Positions 19,469 to 29,149 of a stretch of 64,000 nt of DNA are shown piece by piece. The stretch lies in contig NZ_JAEHFW010000003.1 in NCBI RefSeq assembly GCF_016522075.1, forward strand, positions 310,001-374,000, written 5' to 3'. Position numbers and translations under genes: made by a program. Under the pieces are notes generated by a model, which was given only the letters and a program-made list of their open reading frames with translations, did not search any database and had not been told where the DNA came from. This DNA is from Mucilaginibacter segetis (GTDB lineage Bacteria > Bacteroidota > Bacteroidia > Sphingobacteriales > Sphingobacteriaceae). Each line of letters opens with the position of its first letter. The first letter of the stretch is position 1.

Positions 19469-20338
19469 ATGACAAAAAATACCACACGCAAGGTTGCAGT
19501 TCTAATAACTTGTTTTAATCGCAAAGACAAAACCATAAACTTTTTAGACAGTTTAATAAATCAACAAGCTTTTGCCGAGTTGAATTCTGATATATATTTA
19601 CTGGATGATGCTTCAACAGATGGTACTGCGCAAGCGGTTAAATATAAGTATCCTCAAGTAAGTATAATTACCGGTACGGGGCATCTTTTTTGGGCGGGCG
19701 GAATGCGAACCATTTGGCAATATGCTATCAGTAAAGGAGAATACACCCTTTTTTTATTATTTAATGATGACGTTGTGCTGATGGATGACGCCATTGAGCG
19801 ACTTATGATTTGCTATAATCAACGGAATGCTGAGGGTACATTGCTGGTAGGGTCTACCTTAAGCCCTATTACCAATGAACTTAGTTATGGTGGCCATGCT
19901 TTATATAAACCCGATCGCGCGGCGTACTATATGCTAAAGCCCGATAAGGTGAAAGCAATTCCGTGTCAGTTAGGCAATGCAAATATATTTTTGGTTGATG
20001 CATTAACAGTGCGGCGTATAGGTATTTTCAGCGCGGCTTTTACGCATTATCTTGCCGATTTTGATTACACTTTAAGTGCCCATAAGGGAGGTATTGATGT
20101 GTTGGTGGCCCCGGGTTATTACGGTTACTGCGAAGATGATCACGGAGTAAACTGGTTGTCAGGTAAATATTCATTAAAAAAACGTATCAATTATTTATAT
20201 AACGTTAAAGGGTTAGCCTATAAGGAATACCTGTATTATATAAAAAAACATTTTCCGGCCGATTATTTTGGCGCTTTTACTAAACTTTGGCTCAAAACCT
20301 TGTTCCCGGTTATATGGGATAAATTTAAAAAACAATAG
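19469..20338 (+). CDS. Glycosyltransferase family 2 (rhamnosyltransferase-like)
   Basis: 289 aa GT2 enzyme. It begins VAVLITCFNRKDKTINFLDSL, has YLLDDASTDGTA, the segment GTGHLFWAGGMRTIWQYA and LLFNDDVVLMDDA with the DxD-like metal site. The GTGHLFWAGGMR pattern is characteristic of a Bacteroidota/proteobacterial GT2 subgroup related to rhamnosyl/galactofuranosyl transferases. Predicted role is sugar addition to the lipid-linked EPS unit. It is followed 8 bases later by a GT4 gene. Confidence 0.86.
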   Translation: MTKNTTRKVAVLITCFNRKDKTINFLDSLINQQAFAELNSDIYLLDDASTDGTAQAVKYKYPQVSIITGTGHLFWAGGMRTIWQYAISKGEYTLFLLFNDDVVLMDDAIERLMICYNQRNAEGTLLVGSTLSPITNELSYGGHALYKPDRAAYYMLKPDKVKAIPCQLGNANIFLVDALTVRRIGIFSAAFTHYLADFDYTLSAHKGGIDVLVAPGYYGYCEDDHGVNWLSGKYSLKKRINYLYNVKGLAYKEYLYYIKKHFPADYFGAFTKLWLKTLFPVIWDKFKKQ

Positions 20339-20346
20339 ATGCTCCA

Positions 20347-21534
20347 GTGAAGGTTGTCATATTAAATAACGATTTCAGGGTCTATTGGAAAGGGCGGCTA
20401 ATGTATTTGCATGAGTTTCTTTCTTCCAGAGGTGTGTCACTAAATGCTATTGAATTATTTGGTAAGGGATCGCCTTACACCTTTGATTCGGTTAATACTG
20501 CTCAGGCATGGTGGACCTGTCTTTTCCCCGATAAGAGCGCTCCTGATTTAAATAAAGAGGAAATAAAAGCGGCGGTTTTTGAAGCTTTAGATAGGTTGTT
20601 ACCGGATATAATCATTGGCCCGTCAATTGTGTTTTATGCCGGAGCAATAGGCATTGCATGGGCAAAAAAGCATAAGAGCAAGTTTATAATGTTTGATGAT
20701 GCGCGTCCATTACAAGTTAAGCGAAATAAAATAATACAATGGGTAAAGGATACGATTATAAGGCAGGCAGACGGGCTATGGCTGCCATCTAAAAGTTATG
20801 ATTCAGATTATCCTGAATTTAAAACTGCGGAAATGTTATTTTTTTATGGCTTTGCATGTATAAATAATAATGCTTTTAAGCCTGAAACAATAAAGCAGTT
20901 TAAGAATAAAAATATTATTTGTGTGGCGCGGCTGGTACCTGTTAAAAACTTAAGCGGTTTATTGAAAGCCTGGCAAGTAGTTGAAAAAAATAATACGGGA
21001 TACAACCTTAAAATAATAGGGGATGGCCCTGAGCGGGAAAATTTAGAGAGACTAATAACGGATCTTGATTTAAAAATGGCAGCTATATTACCTGCTGTTG
21101 ATAACGATAAGTTGAGCAGTTATTTTAATAATGCTGATGCTTTCGTTTTGCCGAGTTTTTCCGAAACCTGGGGATTAGTGGTGAACGAGGCGATGGCTGC
21201 CGGTTTGCCGGTTTTATTAAGTAAAGAGGTGAATGCAGCACGCGATCTGCTTAAAAGCAGCGTAAACGGTTTCAGTTTTGACCCTTATAATATAGACGAC
21301 ATGGCCCAAACGCTGTTGAAATTTATTGATCTTCCCGTTTCTGAAAAAGAAGAAATGAATAAAAAGGCATTGCAAATTATTGACCTGATGAGCTATGAAA
21401 AAATGGGAAAGCAATTATTAGCAGCCTTGAGGTATTTAAACGCGCAAAAATTCAAAACACCCGGTATGATATCGGCATTAATAATCAGTAATTGGCATGG
21501 CAGGTATAATACCTCAGGATGGGATAAACTATAA
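20347..21534 (+). CDS. Glycosyltransferase family 4, GTG start
   Basis: 395 aa GT4 enzyme. Translation starts at GTG (20347), reading MKVVILNNDFRVYWKG. The donor domain has IICVARLVPVKNLSGLLKAW (about residue 190) and SFSETWGLVVNEAMAAGLPVLLS with the E-x7-E motif. Part of the + strand operon 17472-21534. It converges with the sugar-phosphate transferase gene, with 5 bases between stops and no terminator hairpin seen. Confidence 0.88.
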   Translation: MKVVILNNDFRVYWKGRLMYLHEFLSSRGVSLNAIELFGKGSPYTFDSVNTAQAWWTCLFPDKSAPDLNKEEIKAAVFEALDRLLPDIIIGPSIVFYAGAIGIAWAKKHKSKFIMFDDARPLQVKRNKIIQWVKDTIIRQADGLWLPSKSYDSDYPEFKTAEMLFFYGFACINNNAFKPETIKQFKNKNIICVARLVPVKNLSGLLKAWQVVEKNNTGYNLKIIGDGPERENLERLITDLDLKMAAILPAVDNDKLSSYFNNADAFVLPSFSETWGLVVNEAMAAGLPVLLSKEVNAARDLLKSSVNGFSFDPYNIDDMAQTLLKFIDLPVSEKEEMNKKALQIIDLMSYEKMGKQLLAALRYLNAQKFKTPGMISALIISNWHGRYNTSGWDKL

Positions 21535-21539
21535 GTTAG

Positions 21540-22943
21540 TTAAAAAGCATTTTCATCGCCGCGTATACTGTTCCAAACCGTAAGGAAAATTATTTTAAGG
21601 TCCAGCAAAAACGACCAGTTTTCCAGGTACCACACATCAGCTTCTACCCGTTTCAGCATGGCTTCTGTTGTACGGGTTTCACCCCGCAAACCTTTAACCT
21701 GTGCGTAACCTGTAATTCCCGGCTTTAGAAAATGCCTTACCATAAATCTGTCAATAAGCTGTGCATATTGAGTGGTATGGCTTAGCATATGCGGCCTCGG
21801 GCCTACAACGGTCATGTTACCCATCAAAACATTAAAAAACTGAGGAAGTTCGTCAATACTTGTACGGCGCAAGAATGTGCCTATTTTAGTAATACGCTGA
21901 TCATTTTTAACGGCCTGTTTTTCTTCATTACTGTTATCAATATACATGCTTCGGAATTTATAGCACCAAAACGGACTGTTATCACGGCCTGAGCGTAGTT
22001 GCTTAAATAATACAGGCCCCTTTGATTCCAACCGGATTAGAATTGCCAGTATCGGGAATAGCCAGGTTAGCAGGAGAAGTATAATGATAATAGAAAAAAA
22101 AATATCAAATACCCGCTTTATAAACCTGTTAAGCATATTCTCTAACGGTTCCGATCTAACGGATATTACTGGTATATGCCCAAAGCTTTGGATGAGCACC
22201 GGTTTAATACCGTAATCATAATATTCCGGTATAATTTTGAAACGTATGAGATTTTTATCGGCGCTGGTAATAAGTTTTTCAATTTTTTCGGTTTCGGATA
22301 CGGGCAACGTGCAAAATATCTCGTCAATTTTGTTGGCCAATACATAATCTATGCAATCGTCAACTTTTCCCATGTATAAATGCTGTTCTTTCACGCTTTC
22401 ACGGTCGTCTGCAAAAAAACCTACCATGTTATACCCGCGGTCGGGGTTTAATCCAAAGTAATAATAAAGATCTATACTGCTTTTACCGTAACCAACAATA
22501 ACTACTCTGCGTGTATCATATAGTATTGCACGATCGCTTTTCCGTATACTGAGGAAGATCAACTTCCACAATCCTATGAATATCCCAAATAAAACGGATG
22601 AATAGATTAAATATTCACGAGTAATAAAATAAGTTTTTATGCTTATAATTATAAGTATAGCACTAATAAGGCAAATAAAAGTAAGGTATGTTTTTATTAC
22701 GTTCCTGAATGTGTTTACCGAGTCTTTATTTAATACTTCGTTATATAACTGTGTTATACGGGCTGCAATAAACCAGGCAATGTTAAAAATAAGAACAATA
22801 GGAAGATAGGTTTTATTAGGCAGCCATGAGAAATGTACGTTACCTGCAAGATAATAATAAGCTACAAGCATGCTCATGTTTAAAACTAAATAATCACCCG
22901 TCAGATTAATAGTTTTTATGAATGTAGCGTAACGATGAACCAT
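21540..22943 (-). CDS. Undecaprenyl-phosphate sugar phosphotransferase (WcaJ-like)
   Basis: 467 aa initiating enzyme of polyisoprenyl-phosphate hexose-1-phosphate transferase type, which loads the first sugar-phosphate (commonly glucose-1-P) on undecaprenyl phosphate. Four N-terminal membrane spans are followed by a Rossmann-like region (VVIVGYGKSS, about residue 150), a further span, and the bacterial sugar transferase domain from about residue 275: KRVFDIFFS, YKFRSMYID, DELPQFFNVLMGNMTVVGPRPH. The protein at 25196-26602 is a full-length paralogue. A terminator-like hairpin lies just 15 bases before its start. Confidence 0.92.
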   Translation of the reverse strand: MVHRYATFIKTINLTGDYLVLNMSMLVAYYYLAGNVHFSWLPNKTYLPIVLIFNIAWFIAARITQLYNEVLNKDSVNTFRNVIKTYLTFICLISAILIIISIKTYFITREYLIYSSVLFGIFIGLWKLIFLSIRKSDRAILYDTRRVVIVGYGKSSIDLYYYFGLNPDRGYNMVGFFADDRESVKEQHLYMGKVDDCIDYVLANKIDEIFCTLPVSETEKIEKLITSADKNLIRFKIIPEYYDYGIKPVLIQSFGHIPVISVRSEPLENMLNRFIKRVFDIFFSIIIILLLLTWLFPILAILIRLESKGPVLFKQLRSGRDNSPFWCYKFRSMYIDNSNEEKQAVKNDQRITKIGTFLRRTSIDELPQFFNVLMGNMTVVGPRPHMLSHTTQYAQLIDRFMVRHFLKPGITGYAQVKGLRGETRTTEAMLKRVEADVWYLENWSFLLDLKIIFLTVWNSIRGDENAF

Positions 22944-22954
22944 TATTAAAGTCT

Positions 22955-22976
22955 AAAAAACTTACCGTGTAAGTTT
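22955..22976 (-). terminator. Hairpin plus T-run between fcl and the WcaJ-like gene
   Basis: AAACTTAC (22958-22965) and GTAAGTTT (22969-22976) are 8-base perfect arms with a 3-base loop. On the - strand the stem is followed by T residues (six A on the + strand at 22955-22960, partly in the stem). It would end transcripts from gmd-fcl, or act as an attenuator, since the next start codon is 15 bases further on. Confidence 0.45.
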
Positions 22977-23126
22977 ATTAATTTTCAAATATGCATAATA
23001 TTTTGCTTAGAATATTAAAAATATTTTATAAAAAGAGCAAAAATGTGATTAGTTTTATTCTTAAAACATCTAAGAAAATCGGTTAAATATGCGGAAATGA
23101 AATTAAAAATAACTATTAATAAATCG

Positions 23127-24065
23127 CTATTTGTGGTGTTTTAAAAAATCGATATAAGCAAGTTTTATACCTTCTTCTAAATCAATAGTATGTTTCCAGC
23201 CCTGGTTGTGTAGTTTGGTAACATCCATTAATTTTCTGGGTGTACCGTCAGGTTTGCTATCATCAAATAATAGCTTACATTCATAACCAACTATTTTTTG
23301 AATCAATAAAGCGAGGTCTTTAATAGAAATATCTTTTCCTGTGCCAACATTCACCAAACCCGCTTCGTTATAAGTTTGCATTAAGTAATAACAGGCGTTT
23401 GCCAGGTCATCTGCGAATAAAAACTCACGTTTTGGTGTTCCGGTACCCCAAATGGTTACAGAGGATGCATTGTTGATTTTTGCTTCATGAAAACGGCGTA
23501 TCATTGCAGGTAAAACATGTGAATTTTGCGGATGATAGTTATCATTGTAACCATATAAATTTGTAGGCATCACAGAGATATAATTGCAACCATATTGTGA
23601 ACGATATGCATCACACATTTTTATGCCAGCAATTTTCGCTATAGCATAGGGTTCATTAGTTGGTTCGAGTAAGCCGGTTAACAAGTATTCCTCTTTTAAA
23701 GGTTGCGGAGCCAATTTAGGATAAATACAACTTGACCCTAAGAACATTAATTTTTTTACGCCATTTACATATGAGGAATGAATAACATTGTTTTGTATTT
23801 GTAAATTATCATATAAAAAATCGGCACGGTAAGTATTGTTTGCAACAATTCCGCCAACATTAGCGGCAGCTAAAAAAACATATTCAGGTTGTTCCATGGC
23901 AAAAAAATCAACCACCTTTTGTTGGTTACGAAGATCGAGTTCTGTTGAGGTACGCAAAGTAAAGTTAGTATATCCTTCGTTTTGCAATTTCCTAAGTATA
24001 GCAGAACCCACCATGCCACGGTGACCTGCGATGTAGATCTTCGCTTGTTTTTCCATATTATTCAA
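23127..24065 (-). CDS. fcl: GDP-L-fucose synthase
   Basis: 312 aa short-chain dehydrogenase that converts GDP-4-keto-6-deoxy-mannose to GDP-L-fucose by 3,5-epimerisation and NADPH reduction. The nucleotide motif [10 protein letters not shown] is at residues 14-23, GSSCIYP carries the active Ser and YAIAKIAG the Tyr/Lys pair; the Cys and His that act in epimerisation are in CDAYRSQYG and the NSHVLPA region. Its start overlaps the end of gmd by 8 bases, so the two steps are coupled. Supplies fucose for glycosyltransferases such as the WcaI-like protein. Confidence 0.95.
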   Translation of the reverse strand: MNNMEKQAKIYIAGHRGMVGSAILRKLQNEGYTNFTLRTSTELDLRNQQKVVDFFAMEQPEYVFLAAANVGGIVANNTYRADFLYDNLQIQNNVIHSSYVNGVKKLMFLGSSCIYPKLAPQPLKEEYLLTGLLEPTNEPYAIAKIAGIKMCDAYRSQYGCNYISVMPTNLYGYNDNYHPQNSHVLPAMIRRFHEAKINNASSVTIWGTGTPKREFLFADDLANACYYLMQTYNEAGLVNVGTGKDISIKDLALLIQKIVGYECKLLFDDSKPDGTPRKLMDVTKLHNQGWKHTIDLEEGIKLAYIDFLKHHK

Positions 24066-25176
24066 ACTGGTTTTTAATTTTGTAGCCGGAATCCTTTAAA
24101 AGTTTATCGCGCTTAAACAAAACAACATCAGCAGCAACCATTTCTTTTATTAACGACCGCAAATCATATTTAGGTGTCCAGTTTAATTTTTTATTTGATT
24201 TTGATGGGTCACCAATTAACAGATCAACTTCTGTGGGCCTGAAATATTTTGAATCAACAGAAACTACTTCTTGACCTGATGGTAATTGGTAGTCTGGGTT
24301 ACTGCAGGAAACTATATATCCTTTTTCGTCAACGCCTTTACCTTTGAATTCTACTTGTATACCAACTTCCGCAAATGCCAGGCGTACAAATTCTCGTACA
24401 TGGGTTGTTATGCCTGTTGCTATAACATAATCTTCAGGGGTTTCCTGTTGTAATATCAGATACATGGCCTCTACATAATCTTTTGCGTGTCCCCAGTCGC
24501 GTTGCGCATCTAAATTACCTAGAAATATTTTTTCCTGTAAACCCATGGCTATTTTAGCAACTGCACGCGTTATTTTGCGGGTTACAAATGTTTCGCCTCG
24601 CAGGGGGCTTTCATGATTAAATAAAATACCATTGCAGGCGAACATTCCATATGCTTCGCGGTAATTTACGGTTATCCAATAAGCATATAGTTTAGCAACG
24701 GCATAAGGTGAGCGCGGATAAAAAGGTGTTGTTTCTGATTGGGGAACTGCCTGTACCAAGCCATATAACTCAGAAGTAGATGCCTGATATATTTTGGTTT
24801 TTTTTGTTAAATTTAATAACCTTACAGCCTCTAATATCCTTAATGTACCAATGCCATCAGCATTAGCTGTGTATTCGGGCGTATCAAAGCTAACTTTTAC
24901 GTGAGACATAGCACCTAAGTTATATATTTCATCGGGCTGTACTTGTTGGATTATACGTATGAGGTTAGTAGAATCTGAAAGATCCCCATAATGTAGTACA
25001 AAACGTTGATCTTCATCATGTGGGTCATGATAAAGATGATCTATACGATCAGTATTAAATAATGAACTGCGACGCTTGATACCATGTACCTGATATCCCT
25101 TGGACAATAATAGATCAGCAAGATAGGCTCCGTCTTGACCGGTAATCCCGGTTATTAAGGCAATTTTTTTAGACAT
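24058..25176 (-). CDS. gmd: GDP-mannose 4,6-dehydratase
   Basis: 372 aa extended SDR that dehydrates GDP-mannose to GDP-4-keto-6-deoxy-D-mannose, the first step to GDP-fucose. It has [15 protein letters not shown] at residues 9-23, the RRSS segment for NADP phosphate, [10 protein letters not shown] with the active Thr/Glu, and [15 protein letters not shown] with Tyr and Lys. Length and motifs fit bacterial Gmd throughout. It lies 19 bases downstream of the second phosphotransferase gene, with fcl following by overlap, so 26602 to 23127 is probably one transcript. Confidence 0.97.
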   Translation of the reverse strand: MSKKIALITGITGQDGAYLADLLLSKGYQVHGIKRRSSLFNTDRIDHLYHDPHDEDQRFVLHYGDLSDSTNLIRIIQQVQPDEIYNLGAMSHVKVSFDTPEYTANADGIGTLRILEAVRLLNLTKKTKIYQASTSELYGLVQAVPQSETTPFYPRSPYAVAKLYAYWITVNYREAYGMFACNGILFNHESPLRGETFVTRKITRAVAKIAMGLQEKIFLGNLDAQRDWGHAKDYVEAMYLILQQETPEDYVIATGITTHVREFVRLAFAEVGIQVEFKGKGVDEKGYIVSCSNPDYQLPSGQEVVSVDSKYFRPTEVDLLIGDPSKSNKKLNWTPKYDLRSLIKEMVAADVVLFKRDKLLKDSGYKIKNQFE

Positions 25177-25195
25177 GAATGATTATGAATTTTTA

Positions 25196-26602
25196 TTAAA
25201 AGGCGTTTTTATCGCCAACTATTGTTTTCCAAAAGGTAAGGAATATTATTTTGACATCTAAAAATAAACTCCAATTTTCGATATACCAAATGTCATAGTT
25301 AACACGTGCACGCATTAACGAGGGGTCATCTGTTTGGCCACGGAAACCGTTAACCTGCGCCATGCCGGTAATGCCGGGTTTTACAAGGTGTCTTACTAAA
25401 TATCTATCAATTATTTCCTTTGATTCCAGGTTTAAAGGGGTAGGATGTGGCCGAGGACCAACAACAGACATATCTCCTAACAGAACATTTATAAACTGTG
25501 GAAATTCATCCAAATTACTCTTCCTCAAAAACTTACCCACTGGAGTTATACGTAAGTCGTCTTTCTTAGCTTGTTGGTATTTGCCATTTTCAGCAACATC
25601 CTTTGAAGTTGTGTACATTGAGCGAAACTTATAGCAATTAATTTTCATGTTTTTACGCCCCCAACGCTCCTGAACAAAAAAAGCCGGACCTTTTGAGTCG
25701 ATAATTATAGCTAGTGCTATTAACGGAAATAACCAACTACAAACAAATATCAAAACAGCTAAACTAAATATCACGTCAAATAACCGCTTAATTGCACGTA
25801 AGTGTATATCATCTAACGGCTCGTTCCGGATAGTAATAACCGGTAACCCATTAAACATGCCTACCTTATATTGGGAGGTCACAAAATCATGATAAGCAGG
25901 TATTATTCGAAGCTTAACTGCATGATTGCTTACTTTTTCGGCTATATTTTTTATTTTTTTATGGGCTTTATTAGGTAATGCTATTACAACTTCATCAAAG
26001 GTTGTAATATTATTTGTAATAAATTCGTCAATAATATCTGTTTTACCTAAATACTGGCCGTTAAGATTGGGTTTTTGCTCGTCGTCTAAAAATCCAATCA
26101 CTTCATAGCCTAAATATTTGTTGCGGGTAATTATGTTAGAGAATTCAATCCCTAATTTACCTGCGCCTATAATAAGTATGCGTTTTTTGTTGACTCCCTT
26201 TTTGTACAAAAAAAGCATTATTCGGCGATAAATTATTTTTTCAAGCGGGATGAGTATACTTAATAAGCCGATATAAATTATGATGAAACGGCGGGTGTTA
26301 TAGGTTTGATGAGCTGAAAAGAAAAATAATATTACCAGGCAAAATTGTATAAAAATACTATTGGCAGTTTTATACAAGCCAAGCAAAATGCCACGAGTAC
26401 TTAAATCTTCGGTTTTTTTTGAGCGCGATGAGAAATACCAACCAATAATTAGAATTGGCAACATCCATAAATTTATCAGATGTAAATTGGTATGAAAAAT
26501 ATATTGAAGTAATGAACAGGCTAAAGCAAAGCTTAAAGTAATTAAAGATGCCTCATTAAAAAAGCGAAAGGCATTTAGGCGGTAACTATGTTTTATTTCC
26601 AT
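25196..26602 (-). CDS. Undecaprenyl-phosphate sugar phosphotransferase, second copy
   Basis: 468 aa paralogue of the protein at 21540-22943 with the same architecture: N-terminal membrane spans, a nucleotide-binding-like region (RILIIGAGKLG, about residue 141) and the C-terminal sugar transferase domain with KRLFDVIFS, YKFRSMYTT and NLDEFPQFINVLLGDMSVVGPRPH. It would start synthesis of a lipid-linked glycan. Having two such enzymes around gmd-fcl suggests either two glycans or redundancy. It is divergent from the GH10 gene, with 268 AT-rich bases between, where the promoters of both should lie. Confidence 0.92.
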   Translation of the reverse strand: MEIKHSYRLNAFRFFNEASLITLSFALACSLLQYIFHTNLHLINLWMLPILIIGWYFSSRSKKTEDLSTRGILLGLYKTANSIFIQFCLVILFFFSAHQTYNTRRFIIIYIGLLSILIPLEKIIYRRIMLFLYKKGVNKKRILIIGAGKLGIEFSNIITRNKYLGYEVIGFLDDEQKPNLNGQYLGKTDIIDEFITNNITTFDEVVIALPNKAHKKIKNIAEKVSNHAVKLRIIPAYHDFVTSQYKVGMFNGLPVITIRNEPLDDIHLRAIKRLFDVIFSLAVLIFVCSWLFPLIALAIIIDSKGPAFFVQERWGRKNMKINCYKFRSMYTTSKDVAENGKYQQAKKDDLRITPVGKFLRKSNLDEFPQFINVLLGDMSVVGPRPHPTPLNLESKEIIDRYLVRHLVKPGITGMAQVNGFRGQTDDPSLMRARVNYDIWYIENWSLFLDVKIIFLTFWKTIVGDKNAF

Positions 26603-26870
26603 TTATATGATTAATAACTAATAACATCCTAATTTATAGGCAACTATTTATTATTAAAATTTCTACTTTTCTGGCATAAATTTAAACATTTTTAAACAAC
26701 TAGAGTTGAATATTAATTAAATTTCATTTAACGTGAGGTTGACGTTTAGTATTAATCTTTAAAATTAAATACATAAACTATATGTAAAAATATTGATATG
26801 ATTAATAAATAATTGACTTGCATAAAATAGATAATTCGCATTAACGTTATGGATAGGTATTTATAAGGAT

Positions 26871-27974
26871 ATGATGAAATTTATATGGAATGTAATATTG
26901 CCTGTGGTTATTTTATCGTGTGTGTTTTTTGCGGTTAATTATAAACGTACATCCGGGCAAAGTAAATCAACCGAAATTTATAATTTAAAGCAAGATGATA
27001 AAACGTTAAAAGGTGCTTATAAAGATTATTTCCCTATTGGTGCTGCGGTGCGACCTGAGACCGACTTTAAAGATTCCAAAACCACTACATTTATTAAGGA
27101 ACAATTCTCAAGTTTAACTGGTAAACAAGCTATGCAACCCGCCTGGATACATCCTAAAGAGTATGAATACCGATGGGCTAAGGCTGATAGTTTAGTTGAT
27201 TTTGCTCAAAAAAATAATTTGTTAGTACGCGGGCATTGCCTGATATGGTATTTGAAAATGCCTGCCTGGTTTTTGAAAGATGGAAATAAGCCTGCATCAA
27301 AGGAGGTAGTACTGGAAAGGATGAGAAAACACATTTTTACAGTTATGGGCCGTTATAAAGGTAAGGTTTACAGTTGGGATGTGGTAAACGAGGCTGAACG
27401 ACCCACTGATAAACTTTTTGCATTATTAGGAGAAGAATATATAGAGAAGGCTTTTGAATTTGCTCATGAAGCTGATCCTCAGGCTAAACTTTATTATAAT
27501 GATGGTGTTTACAATACCAAGCAACGTGAAAAATTTTATGAATTGATTAAGCGATTGAAAGTAAAAGGGGTTCCAATTGATGGAATGGGTATTCAATACC
27601 ATCTAGGGATTGAAGGTAAAAGCAAAGAGGATATTCAACAGGATATAGATGCGTTTAAATCGCTCGGGCTTGACGTTCAGATATCAGAGTTAGATGTTTC
27701 TACCTTTAACAGAAATGCTACAATAAAAAGTGTACTTCATACCAATGATAAATATTCAAAGGATTTAGAGGATAGGCAAGCTCGTATTTATGGCGATATT
27801 TTCGAAATTTTAAGGAAAAATCATGATGTGGTAAAGGGTGTTACGTTTTGGGGAATAGATGATGGAATTGGAAAAACTTTTTTAGAAAAGAAGCTTAATA
27901 AAAGAAATTATCCATATATATTTGGAGCAGGCTTAAAGCCTAAGGAAGCTTTTTTTACTATCATTAATTTTTAA
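26871..27974 (+). CDS. GH10 family glycoside hydrolase (endo-xylanase-like), divergent
   Basis: 367 aa with an N-terminal membrane anchor or signal (about residues 4-23) and a GH10 domain from about residue 40. Acid/base Glu174 lies in WDVVNEAERP and the nucleophile Glu273 in VQISELDVS; RGHCLIW is present. However, the conserved GH10 ENxMK region reads KQAMQ, and the His of the usual WH-Q pattern after RGHxLxW is Tyr (IWYLKMP). Those residues shape the -1/-2 subsites, so the natural substrate may not be xylan. Standing alone on + between EPS blocks, it may trim or process the exopolysaccharide. Confidence 0.85.
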   Translation: MMKFIWNVILPVVILSCVFFAVNYKRTSGQSKSTEIYNLKQDDKTLKGAYKDYFPIGAAVRPETDFKDSKTTTFIKEQFSSLTGKQAMQPAWIHPKEYEYRWAKADSLVDFAQKNNLLVRGHCLIWYLKMPAWFLKDGNKPASKEVVLERMRKHIFTVMGRYKGKVYSWDVVNEAERPTDKLFALLGEEYIEKAFEFAHEADPQAKLYYNDGVYNTKQREKFYELIKRLKVKGVPIDGMGIQYHLGIEGKSKEDIQQDIDAFKSLGLDVQISELDVSTFNRNATIKSVLHTNDKYSKDLEDRQARIYGDIFEILRKNHDVVKGVTFWGIDDGIGKTFLEKKLNKRNYPYIFGAGLKPKEAFFTIINF

Positions 27975-28027
27975 AGTGTTTAATAATGTCACCTCTCTTT
28001 ATAGGTGACGAATATTATTAAAGCACT
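27975..28027. terminator. Imperfect hairpin between convergent genes
   Basis: GTCACCT (27988-27994) pairs with AGGTGAC (28003-28009); outside a small bulge the flanks AGTG-TTTAATAAT and ATTATTAAA-GCACT also pair. The structure lies between the GH10 stop (27974) and the stop of the DUF115 gene (28064), so it is a likely two-way terminator although no long T-run follows. Confidence 0.5.
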
Positions 28028-28063
28028 ATGATCTTAAGATTAATTATTTCTGGTTACAAATAG

Positions 28064-29149
28064 TTATAATTGGATATTACTTTCGGCCTTTACAAAATAA
28101 TAGAGGTTTTTATACGGTCCAATTGGGTTGTATTTTCCAATTAATTGGGGGATTAATTTAGCACCGATATCAGTTCCTGTTTTAAACATATCTGGTAAAC
28201 TTTCGATAGACTTATAATGCTCAGTGTTTTGCTCGATATACGTGAACGTTTTGCCAATTTTTTTCAAATTCTCAATGGAGTTAAGCAAATCTATTAATTG
28301 GCTATCTGTATAATTAAACAAAGAGTTAAATTCCACTCGCGGAAAAACCTCCAATTTACCTCCAACGCCTGCATTAAAAACCTTTACACCAAGCTGATCA
28401 AAGAATATTTTAGCATCTTCAAATTTTTCAATCATTTCATGTACAGTTGGATTATGGTATTTACGGCCCTTTTTAAAATATCTGGGATCGAAATGATTGG
28501 GGTCGTCTTCTCCGGCTTCCCAGTCCCGTGAATTTAGCTTTTTAACTTTTTGCTCGCCAAAGGTCATATCAACTCCTATCAGATAAATCTCTGTAAATCC
28601 CAACCACGCTGCAATCTGTAGTCCGGCATTAACCACTGTTTTATTATGCCCGCATTTGGGCAAATCCGCATGAAACTTCGGTTCATCTGCTATAAACCAA
28701 TTTACATTTGGCCGATTATCAATATATCTGAAAAAATCAACATTGGAAGGATGTATATCAGGAAAAAAGGCCTCATTTACATAAGGAAGTATTTCTTCAT
28801 TTATTTCTTTATAATTATCCTTTACCACCAGGTCATCTATAACTGTATAAAAATCCGGCTTCCAGTTTAACCGGTCATACATCAGGTTAAATCTGTTAAA
28901 GCACATTTTGTATTCATCTTTCAATAGATATAAAGGCATTTTATTTAAACTGGGCCCATTACCCACGATAAATATTCTCTGGCCTTTATAGCGATCTTTC
29001 AGATTATCCCATTTTTTGTAATCTATATTTCCTCCTTTACCAATAAGACGCTTGAACTTAACGATAGAAAAATTGAAAGTTCTTAATGCAAAAACTATCA
29101 ATCCGTCATTTTTTATCGTACTTATTCCTTTGTTAAGTATAGGGATCAT
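28064..29149 (-). CDS. DUF115/Maf-like protein, copy 1
   Basis: 361 aa member of the family annotated as MptE-like/DUF115 (PF01973), which includes Maf proteins that transfer nonulosonic acids to flagellin. GQRIFIVGNGPSLN (GNGPSLN at 63-69) is the nucleotide-sugar-binding-like start; CFNRFNLMYDRLNWKPDFY, LIGVDMTFGE, DPNHFDPRYFKKGRKYH and FNAGVGGKLEVF follow. No membrane span. I infer a glycosyltransferase; the MptE name (pterin kinase) is unlikely here. Its ATG overlaps the polymerase stop by 4 bases, so they are coupled. Three paralogues lie upstream. Confidence 0.8.
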   Translation of the reverse strand: MIPILNKGISTIKNDGLIVFALRTFNFSIVKFKRLIGKGGNIDYKKWDNLKDRYKGQRIFIVGNGPSLNKMPLYLLKDEYKMCFNRFNLMYDRLNWKPDFYTVIDDLVVKDNYKEINEEILPYVNEAFFPDIHPSNVDFFRYIDNRPNVNWFIADEPKFHADLPKCGHNKTVVNAGLQIAAWLGFTEIYLIGVDMTFGEQKVKKLNSRDWEAGEDDPNHFDPRYFKKGRKYHNPTVHEMIEKFEDAKIFFDQLGVKVFNAGVGGKLEVFPRVEFNSLFNYTDSQLIDLLNSIENLKKIGKTFTYIEQNTEHYKSIESLPDMFKTGTDIGAKLIPQLIGKYNPIGPYKNLYYFVKAESNIQL

